In this document: positions 43,215-50,279 of the stretch, piece by piece
Position numbering within the stretch: the stretch's first letter is position 1
How the letters are laid out: every line of letters starts with the position of its first letter
Assembly (NCBI GenBank): GCA_041686855.1
Contig: JAWLDA010000001.1
Coordinates: 516,061 to 580,060, forward strand
Source of the DNA: JAWLDA01 sp041686855
GTDB lineage: Bacteria; Bacillota; Limnochordia; DTU080; RSA5
DNA length: 64,000 nt
Direction of reading: 5' to 3'
Translations under genes and position numbers: made by a program
The notes under the pieces: model-generated
What the model saw: only the letters and a program-made list of their open reading frames with translations
Told to the model about the DNA's origin: nothing
The model's database searches: none

Positions 43215-45383
43215 GTGGCTAAGCCCGTTGCGGATGCGTCAGCAAAACGCCTGGAGAATCCGCTCACATTTCGCCTCACCGGCATCACATGAGCGGATTG
43301 TGCCGCTCAGTTTGAGCGGATTGTTGCCGGGATGGACGGCGTGGCGCGTGTCCATCTCAACTACGGCGCCGCAAAGCTCCACGTCTGGGGTCAGGTGAGC
43401 CCCGACGACGTGATCAGGCGGGCCCATCAGGCAGGTTATCACGCCGTTCGCGTTACGGCGTTCGGACGGCCCCCACGAAGCTCGAGCGCCCTGGCACTCA
43501 GGCTGCCCCTCACGCTTTTCTGCGGACTCTTCTTGTTGATGGCCGCGACGGCGGACGTTGTTCCGTGGATTGATCTGCGGATGCAGCAGTTGCTATTGAT
43601 CGCGTCGATCGTCAGCGGCGGCGTCTTCCCGTTTCGCAGCGCCTTTTTCGCGATCATGCGCCGCTCGTTGGATGTCAAGGTGCTGATGAGCGTCGCTACG
43701 CTCGGCGCCGTGGTAATCGGGGAGTGGCTCGAAGGCGCAACCGTCATTCTCCTCTTCTCCCTTGGTGAGCTCCTCGAGGCACGTAGTCTTGAGCGCGCTC
43801 GCAATTCGGTCTCAAAGTTGCTCTCGCTCATCCCGGATCAATGCGCTGTCTCACGCGACGGGGAAGAGCGCCTCCTACCCACAGCGGACGTGGTAGTTGG
43901 GGACGTATGTGTGGTACACCCCGGACAGAGAATTCCGGTCGACGGTACGATCGTCGAAGGAGAGTCGTTTGTCAACGAGTCATCGATCACGGGAGAAGCG
44001 GTGCCGGTTGAAAAACGACCGGGAGATCCCCTCTTCGCCGGAGCGTTGAATGGCGAGAGCGTGTTAACGATGCAGGCCGACCGGCCGGCTTCTGAAAGCA
44101 CTCTCGTGCGCCTTGTCGGCCTGGTCGAGGAGGCTCAAGGTAAGACGGCGCCGTTGGCTCCCTTCGTCGCTCGATTCGCCCGGATCTACACGCCGGTCGT
44201 GACGGTGATGGCACTCGGAGTTGCTGCACTGCCCCCACTCGTACTGGGAGAGCCGTTCCCTCCGTGGATCTACCGAGGGCTAATGCTGTTGGTCCTCTCG
44301 TCCCCTTGCGCTTTAGTCATCGCAGCGCCCGTCGCGACTCTCTCCGCACTCGCCAATGCGGCTCGCACCGGCGTGGTCATCAAAGGAGGCGAGCAACTCG
44401 AGGCGCTCGCCGACGTAGACACGGTTCTCTTCGAAAAAACGGGCACCTTAACCAAGGGGAGGCTCGAGGTGACGGAGATCCTCCCGCTGGACGATTCGAC
44501 TCCCGAGAGGATCCTGGCCGTGGCCGGGGGGGTCGAGTGGGAGTCGAAGCACCCCATTGCCCGTGCGATCGTCGCCGCGGCCGAAGCTGCTGAAGTCGAC
44601 GTTGATCCGATCGGCGGCTTTGAAGCGCGGCCCGGGCTCGGCGTCTTGGCGAAGCGGGACGGCGTCGTTTACCGTGTCGGCAGCTTACGGTATCTGATGG
44701 GCGAACGCGTGGAGCTCGCAAAGGCGCCGGTCCTGGCGCACGAACTGGAGGCGGAGGGAAAGACGGTTGTCGGTCTGGCTGAGGGCCTCCGCATCGTAGG
44801 ACTCTTCGCTCTTTCGGACTCATTAAAGGAAGAGAGTGTCCGAGCGATCCGGCGCCTGCGACAATTGGGTCAGATCCAATACGTCGCTATGTTGACAGGG
44901 GATAACCGTCGGGCCGCATCCCGCCTGACAGAGCGTTTGGCTCTCGACGAGATGCGAGCGGAGCTCTTGCCGGAGGGCAAGGTGAAGGCGGTTGAGACGT
45001 GGCGTCAGGAGGGGCGACGGGTGGCGATGGTCGGCGATGGTGTAAAGGCCCGTCCAGCGCTCGCGAAGGCCCACGTCGGTGTGGCGATGGGTGTAGCGAA
45101 TTCCGACGCGAGCTTGGATAGCGCCGACATCGAGATCATGGGTGACGATCTCTCGCGAGTGCCACTACTCGTCGTCTTGGCCCGGCGAACCGTCCGGGTG
45201 ATTCGCCAGAACGTCGCCTGCTCGATCGGTATCAAAGTGCTCGCGCTCATCTTGCTGCTGAGTGGAGACTTAACGTTGTGGATGGCGATCGCCAGCGACG
45301 TGGGCGCTACGTTGTTGGTCACCTATAACGGGCTGCGCCTGTTGGGGCGGGTTCGTGCGCCTTCCACTAGAGGGGCGGGTTGA
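43215..45383 (+). CDS. P1B-type ATPase-like selenoprotein with degenerate catalytic motifs
   Basis: Read through one in-frame TGA (43290-43292) the gene encodes 722 residues from GTG 43215. The first 60 or so residues form an HMA metal-binding domain in which the CxxC reads U26-A-D-C29 (LTGIT-U-ADCAAQFERIVAG). Membrane helices and the actuator ITGEAVPVEK follow. The ion-site motif is SPC (363-365), not CPC. The phosphorylation site is FEKTGT: Asp is replaced by Glu at about residue 407 (GAA at 44433). GDGxNDxP is GDGVKARP (about 608-614). HP (SKHPIA) and TGD are kept. It cannot cycle like a normal pump, yet the frame is intact. GGGAG lies 14 bases before the GTG, a long spacing; without Sec reading, only a product lacking the metal-binding domain would be called, from ATG 43332. 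Confidence 0.8.
43290..43319 (+). promoter_or_regulatory. Sec codon and candidate bSECIS hairpin
   Basis: TGA at 43290-43292 is followed, 17 bases later, by the apical loop GTT of a perfect seven-base stem (CCGCTCA 43303-43309 with TGAGCGG 43313-43319). The loop begins with G, and spacing and stem length fit the published bacterial SECIS pattern as I know it. A competing seven-base stem pairs TGAGCGG at 43290 with the same CCGCTCA, burying the TGA itself. Confidence 0.7.
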
Positions 45384-45413
45384 TTGCATTCGGTAGGCAG
45401 GAGCGTTTATAAT
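45384..45413 (+). promoter_or_regulatory. sigma-70-type promoter for the ErpA/IscA gene
   Basis: TTGCAT (45384-45389), an 18-base spacer and a perfect TATAAT (45408-45413) lie just after the ATPase stop. Transcription would begin near 45420, giving a leader of under 20 bases before the ATG at 45437. Confidence 0.7.
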
Positions 45414-45436
45414 ACACTACAGGAGGGATTCGCCGA

Positions 45437-45793
45437 ATGGTGACGTTGACCGAGAAAGCGGCAGTAAAGGTGCGCGAGATTCTTGATGAGCGCGAGGATA
45501 AGGATCAGCTGGCCCTCCGGCTTTTTGTTAAGGGCGGCGGGTGCAGTGGGCTCAGTTACGGGCTTGCACTGGATTATGTGAACGATGATGATACCATCAT
45601 AGAGATGGACGGAGTTAAGGTGTTGGTCGATTCGCAGTCCGCGCAGTTTGTCCAAGGCTCGGAGATCGATTACAAGGACGCTCTGATGGGCGGCGGCTTT
45701 GCGATTCACAATCCAAACGCGGTACGTACGTGTGGGTGCGGCAGCTCGTTTCGGACTGAGGATCACGAGGGCGAAGCTGAAACCTGTAGCTAG
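45437..45793 (+). CDS. ErpA/IscA-type iron-sulfur cluster carrier (HesB family)
   Basis: 118 residues, A-type carrier that delivers Fe-S clusters to apoproteins. The three cluster cysteines are in GGGCSGLSYGLAL and CGCGSSF. N-terminal MVTLTEKAAVKVREIL is typical. ATG follows AGGAGGG at good spacing, behind its own promoter, and a terminator follows. Whether it is IscA, ErpA or SufA cannot be decided from sequence. It sits between the two Sec-ATPase loci. Confidence 0.92.
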   Translation: MVTLTEKAAVKVREILDEREDKDQLALRLFVKGGGCSGLSYGLALDYVNDDDTIIEMDGVKVLVDSQSAQFVQGSEIDYKDALMGGGFAIHNPNAVRTCGCGSSFRTEDHEGEAETCS

Positions 45794-45852
45794 AGACTGA
45801 AAGTCGTTGTTTTTGTTGCGCACACAATGACGATGAATTCGCGCAAACGTTA

Positions 45853-45880
45853 GGGCAGCCCCCTCATGGGAGGGCTGCCC
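45853..45880. terminator. terminator between ErpA/IscA gene and leuA
   Basis: gggcagccc (45853-45861) and gggctgccc (45872-45880) form a nine-base stem with a ten-base loop, followed by tttgtgt on the plus strand. It ends the ErpA/IscA transcript and lies 20 bases from the convergent leuA stop. Confidence 0.75.
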
Positions 45881-45899
45881 TTTGTGTACTTCGGCGCTT

Positions 45900-47069
45900 C
45901 TAGCGAGCTGCCGACGCGTCGGCAGCCATCTCGTGCGCAATGGCGTTGAGGTCGGCGTCCGATATTTGTCCCTTGGTGTCGGCCACTTCAAGGAAGCGGC
46001 GGTAGACCGGCTCAATCGCATCAGCGGTGATGGTATGGCCGAGCTGCGCCATACGTGTACGCAGTGCATGCCGTCCCGAGCGACTTGTGAGGACGAGGCG
46101 ATTCTCGCGAAAACCGACGGTCTCAGGTCGAATGATCTCGTAGGTATCGCGATCCTTTAAGACGCCGTCCTGGTGGATCCCTGACGCATGCGAGTAGGCG
46201 TTACTGCCAACAATCGCCTTAAACGGTTGCACCGGCACCTGGGTCAGCGTAGAGACCAGTGCGCTGGTCGCCGCGATCTGTGTCGTATCCACTGCGAGGT
46301 CGATTCCGAACGACTCTCGATGGGCGTAAATCGCCATGATGATCTCTTCGAGAGCGGCATTTCCGGCCCGTTCACCAATGCCGTTGATCGTCCCCTCGAC
46401 TTGAGTGGCGCCGGCCTGAACTCCGGCCAACGAGTTGGCAGTCGCCATCCCCAAATCATTGTGGCAGTGGACACTGATCGTGACATGACTCATCTCTTCG
46501 ACGTTCTCGCGCAGCCAGCTCACCAACTCGCCAAACTGCCAGGGGGTCGCATACCCCACGGTGTCCGGAATGTTGATCACGGTAGCACCGGCCTTAATCA
46601 CCGCCCTAAAGATCTTACGCAGAAACTCTGGGTCGCTGCGAAAGGCGTCCTCGGCGTAAAACTCGACATCAGAGACGTAGCTCTTAGCGTGACGGACGGC
46701 ATCGGCCGCCATCTCAAGGACCTGGTCCGGGCTCTTTCGGAGTTTACGTTCCATGTGTACTTTGGAGGTCGCAATGCCCGTGTGAATCCTTGGATGTTCG
46801 GCGGTCCTGAGCGCGTCGGCACAGACGTCGATATCCCCGCGATGAGCCCGAGTCAGTCCGCACACTGAGACGTTGCGAACCTCTGACCCAATGCGTCGCA
46901 CGGCTTCAAAGTCGCCTGGAGAGGAGGCGGGGAAGCCGGCCTCGATAATGTCCACGCCGAGCCGGGCGAGCTGATGGGCGATTTCGAGTTTTTCGTCTGC
47001 CTTAAGGGTGATGCCAAGGGATTGCTCGCCGTCTCTCAGCGTCGTATCGAAAATCTCCAGTCTCTTCAT
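45900..47069 (-). CDS. leuA: 2-isopropylmalate synthase-like enzyme lacking the regulatory domain
   Basis: 389 residues. The TIM-barrel opens with RLEIFDTTLRDGEQSLGI, includes VHCHNDLGMATAN (metal His pair) and GIGERAGNAALEE, then HASGIHQDGVLKDRDTYEI. This matches isopropylmalate synthase. The protein stops right after the linker helix region, where the ~120-residue LeuA_dimer (leucine feedback) domain normally begins; no remnant follows. ATG at 47067-47069 follows GAAGGAG. A leucine-type T-box upstream supports a leucine role; citramalate or homocitrate synthase are alternatives because they share the barrel. Confidence 0.85.
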   Translation of the reverse strand: MKRLEIFDTTLRDGEQSLGITLKADEKLEIAHQLARLGVDIIEAGFPASSPGDFEAVRRIGSEVRNVSVCGLTRAHRGDIDVCADALRTAEHPRIHTGIATSKVHMERKLRKSPDQVLEMAADAVRHAKSYVSDVEFYAEDAFRSDPEFLRKIFRAVIKAGATVINIPDTVGYATPWQFGELVSWLRENVEEMSHVTISVHCHNDLGMATANSLAGVQAGATQVEGTINGIGERAGNAALEEIIMAIYAHRESFGIDLAVDTTQIAATSALVSTLTQVPVQPFKAIVGSNAYSHASGIHQDGVLKDRDTYEIIRPETVGFRENRLVLTSRSGRHALRTRMAQLGHTITADAIEPVYRRFLEVADTKGQISDADLNAIAHEMAADASAAR

Positions 47070-47116
47070 GCCTAGCGCGCTCCTTCTCGTTTGATGTTTT
47101 TGGGCCGTGGCCCAAT

Positions 47117-47440
47117 AAAAAAGACCTTTTGTCTCAATATGAGACGAAAGGTCTAAATTTCCGCGGTACCACTCATGTTGGCGACATACGTCGCCCACTC
47201 AAATCCGGTACGGGATGGCAATCCATCCGATACCGTCTCCCGGGATAACGGCGGGAGCTTCCGTCTCGACTTACTCTGCGACAGGCTTTAAGCCCGACGA
47301 TTTCAGCCAAGCAGCTCGAAGGGGAGTTTCGGCGCCGTCACCGCACTGCTTTGCACCAACCAGCAGCTCTCTCGATTAGTGTAGGCGTCTACTGATCCTT
47401 CTCATCGCTCTCGGTAACGATCATGCAATTAGCTAGGATG
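47117..47440 (-). ncRNA. T-box riboswitch (leucine-type) upstream of leuA
   Basis: On the minus strand the conserved T-box sequence AGTGGTACCGCGG (around 47161-47173) is followed by a terminator stem AGACCTTTCGTCTC / GAGACAAAAGGTCT and six Ts (47117-47122). Upstream lies a long structured Stem I region. A CTC (Leu) triplet at 47324-47326 sits in a position that fits the specifier loop (GAAACTCCCC). Uncharged leucine tRNA would stop termination and switch on leuA. The exact Stem I ends are estimated. Confidence 0.88.
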
Positions 47441-47453
47441 TACGTGTTTGTTG

Positions 47454-47483
47454 ATTGTACAAGAGAAGCTCGACGGCTGTCAA
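47454..47483 (-). promoter_or_regulatory. sigma-70-type promoter for the T-box/leuA transcript
   Basis: On the minus strand a perfect TTGACA (47478-47483), an 18-base spacer and TACAAT (47454-47459) precede the T-box leader. Transcription should start near 47447. It lies back to back with the arsR promoter. Confidence 0.75.
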
Positions 47484-47520
47484 GCCCCTAATTCCATGAA
47501 CGTTCGGGATCTGAGGATGA

Positions 47521-47550
47521 TTGACCGCCGTACGATGGTGTGCGTACAAT
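47521..47550 (+). promoter_or_regulatory. sigma-70-type promoter for arsR-cadA
   Basis: TTGACC (47521-47526), an 18-base spacer and TACAAT (47545-47550), with GC-rich flanks. It lies 82 bases before the chosen ArsR start, leaving a leader that holds the direct repeats at 47584. Confidence 0.65.
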
Positions 47551-47583
47551 AGCATCACACAGTCAAACGATCGTTTTACCGTT

Positions 47584-47611
47584 GTGCTGTACTTAAGTAG
47601 TGCTGTACTTA
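47584..47611 (+). promoter_or_regulatory. candidate ArsR operator repeats
   Basis: tgctgtacttaa occurs twice about 17 bases apart, and the first copy forms the palindrome TACTTAAGTA (47590-47599). It sits downstream of the arsR promoter, where a repressor could block transcription. It does not match the usual SmtB/CadC operator that I know, so the assignment rests on position and symmetry. Confidence 0.45.
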
Positions 47612-47631
47612 AAGCGAGAGGGGCGGACGCC

Positions 47632-48042
47632 GTGGCGCGGAAGCTGGGTCGTGAGAGTCGTGCAGGCGAGCACCTTGTCTGCGCAGTTAATCACGTCGAT
47701 GATGAGGTAGTTGCAAGGCTCAAACCCGAAGTCGATCGGATCGAAGGGGTCGCCGCCCACTTTAAAGCGCTGGCTGATGAGACGCGCGTCAAGATCGTCT
47801 ACGCCCTGAGTCAAGCCGAGCTTTGTGTCTGTGACGTCGCGGCCCTCATCGGCGGGAGCAAAGCGACGGCGTCGTATCACCTTCGCCTTCTCAATCACTT
47901 GGGATTAGCCGATTATCGTAAAGATGGTAAGCTTGTGTACTACCGCCTGACCGATCAGCTCGTCGGTCAACTCGTAAGAGACGTCCTGGTTTACAAGTCA
48001 GCGGGCACGCATGTAGGAGGCGAGAGTCATGAGTCAACCTGA
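47632..48042 (+). CDS. ArsR/SmtB-family metal-sensing repressor (CadC-like)
   Basis: 136 residues. The winged helix contains HFKALADETRVKIVYALSQ, ELCVCDVAALIGGSKATASYHLRLLNHLG and KDGKLVYYRL. The CVCD pair in the alpha-3/4 region matches the metal-binding motif of ArsR/CadC sensors, and an extra N-terminal Cys (HLVC) fits CadC. I take the GTG at 47632 after GAGAGGGG as start; the longer frame reads through the promoter. It overlaps the CadA-like gene by 14 bases, so it probably represses that pump. Confidence 0.85.
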   Translation: MARKLGRESRAGEHLVCAVNHVDDEVVARLKPEVDRIEGVAAHFKALADETRVKIVYALSQAELCVCDVAALIGGSKATASYHLRLLNHLGLADYRKDGKLVYYRLTDQLVGQLVRDVLVYKSAGTHVGGESHEST

Positions 48043-50155
48043 GGCTTTGGGGACCGACGCGATCTCGGTCTTTCGTGTCGACGGCATCTCCTGACTGGAT
48101 TGTGCCGCGAAGTTTGAAAGGAGCGTCGCGGCTCTCCCTGGCGTGACCAGGGCAAAACTGAATGCGACGGTGGGCAGGCTGACGGTCGAAGGCGCCGTCG
48201 ATCTCCAAGCGATCCGCCGGGAGGGCAGGGCTGAAGATTACACCATCACCCCCGTGGATGAGAGGCGGACGGAGAGCGAAGCGAGTGGGCGTTTCAATCC
48301 GGAGCGGATCAGAGTGATTCTCTCCGGCATCAGTCTGCTGGCCGCATACATCAGCGAGGAATTAGGAGCGGCCACGACGCTGTATCTGCCTCTGTACACC
48401 CTAGCGATAATCTCCGGCGGATGGGGGAATGCCCGTAAGGCCTTTTTTGCTCTCCCTCGTCTTAACTTCAACATGAGTGTCCTCATGACCGTCGCGGTCC
48501 TTGGTGCGGCTGCTATCGGGGAGTGGGCGGAAGGCGCGGTCGTTGCTTTTCTGTACTCTGTCTCCGAGATGCTGGAAGCGTGGACCATGCAACGGGCCAG
48601 ACGCTCCATCCGAGAATTGATGGATATCGCCCCTAAGGTTGCTCGGATACGAAGAGCGTCCACGGATGCCGAGGTGCCTGTGGAGGATATCGTCGTCGGT
48701 GACGTGATGGTCATACGTCCCGGGGAAAAGATCGCTATGGACGGGCGGATCAGCAAAGGTGAATCCGCCATCAACGAAGCGGCAATAACGGGTGAATCCG
48801 TGCCCACAGAGAAGGGGCCGGGGGCTGAAGTGTTCGCCGGCACGCTCAATATCAACGGTGCTCTTGAAGTCGAGGTGACGCGGCGAGTCCAGGATACGAC
48901 GATTGCCAAAATTATCCACATGGTCGAGGAGGCGCAAGCAGAACGAGCGCCTTCTCAAGCATTTGTAGACCGTTTTGCTGCCGTGTACACGCCATTGGTG
49001 ATTGCTTTGGCGGCCGCGATCGCGCTCCTCCCGCCTATAGCGCTTGGATACGAATGGGGGGCCTGGGTTTATCGGGGACTGGCGCTGCTGGTCGTCGCGT
49101 GCCCTTGCGCATTGGTCGTTTCGACACCCGTTTCCATCGTTAGTGCGATCAGTAACGCGGCTCGAAACGGCGTCCTCGTCAAGGGTGGGGTGTACCTTGA
49201 AGCTGTAGGCGCCCTGAGATCGATTGCTTTCGATAAGACCGGGACGCTCACGCGCGGCGAACCGGTGGTCACCGACCTACTCCCCTTGCAAGCACGCTCC
49301 GAGACCGAACTGCTCCAAGTCGCTGTGAACGTCGAGACTCACTCGGAGCACCCCCTTGCGCTGGCCATCGTTAGAATGGCAGAGGAGCGTGGCATACGGC
49401 CAGATCCCGCCGACGACTTCAGTGCCATTACCGGCCGTGGTGCCACAGGAGTGAGTGAGGGCCGGAGTGTCTACATCGGCAACCTGCGCTTGTACGAGGA
49501 ACAGGGAGTGTCGATCGAGCCGACCCGGAAGCAGGTTCACGACCTACAGCAAGAGGGCAAGACGGCGATGATCGTGGGGTCGGGTGACGGTTTTCTGGGC
49601 ATCATTGCCGTTGCTGATGAAGTCCGCAAAAGCAGCAAAGACGCGATTTTGGAATTGAAACGGGCCGGAATTGAACGCACCGTTATGCTGACGGGCGATA
49701 ACGAGCAGACAGCTCGAGCCATTGCGGCCAAGCTCGGTGTCGATGACTACCGTGCCGAACTCCTTCCGGAAGATAAGGTGGCCGCGGTGAAAGAGCTGAA
49801 CCATCAGTACGGCGAGGTTGCCATGGTTGGCGACGGCATCAATGACGCCCCGGCCTTGGCTACCGCCACCGTCGGGATCGCGATGGGTGGCGCGGGAACG
49901 GATACGGCTCTGGAGACTGCCGATATCGCTCTCATGGCGGATGACCTTAGCAAACTCCCGTTTGCCGTCCGATTGAGTCGTTCAGCGCTACGGGTGATCA
50001 AACAGAACATTGGCTTCTCGCTGGTGATCAAACTGGTCGCCGTCCTCGCCGTCTTCCCGGGATGGCTCACCTTATGGTTGGCTATTATCGCCGATATGGG
50101 AGCTACGATCCTTGTAACACTGAATGGTATCCGGTTGCTACGGCTGCGTCCGTGA
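48029..50155 (+). CDS. Cd/Zn-type P1B-ATPase (CadA/ZntA-like) selenoprotein
   Basis: Read through one in-frame TGA (48092-48094) it gives 708 residues from ATG 48029, which has GGAGG eight bases upstream. The N-terminal HMA domain reads RVDGIS-U-LDCAAKFERSVAALPGV, so the metal site is U22-x-x-C25. All catalytic motifs are intact: ITGESVPTEKG, CPCALVVSTPV, FDKTGTLTRG, SEHPLALAI, LTGDN and GDGINDAPALA. It should export Cd, Zn or Pb from the cytoplasm. It follows and overlaps an ArsR-family repressor. A conventional call would start at GTG 48143 and lose the metal-binding domain. A terminator follows. Confidence 0.85.
48092..48132 (+). promoter_or_regulatory. Sec codon and candidate bSECIS hairpin
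   Basis: TGA at 48092-48094 is followed by a seven-base perfect stem, GCCGCGA (48104-48110) with TCGCGGC (48126-48132), and a 15-base loop starting AG 16 bases after the TGA. A G within the first two loop bases and the spacing fit the bSECIS pattern, though the loop is at or just over the usual upper size. Confidence 0.6.
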
Positions 50156-50204
50156 GATGAAATCGTAACGTATTGATGCGGTGGGAGTGAGTGGAGCAGC
50201 AAAG

Positions 50205-50235
50205 CGGAGGACCGTACGCATGGTACGGTCCTCCG
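50205..50235. terminator. bidirectional terminator between cadA-like gene and nrdJ
   Basis: A perfect 12-base inverted repeat (cggaggaccgta / tacggtcctccg) with a seven-base loop lies between the two convergent genes. No strong T-run is present on either side. It is the obvious transcript boundary. Confidence 0.65.
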
Positions 50236-50279
50236 TCATTAGCGAATCGGTCAACTGCGTAAAGGGAGACGAACGAGCC

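Noticed and set aside
43290..48094. Sequencing errors or pseudogenes as explanation of the three TGAs
   Set aside because: All three fall exactly on the first Cys codon of a CxxC motif, frames stay open on both sides, and hairpins follow. Random errors would not do this three times.
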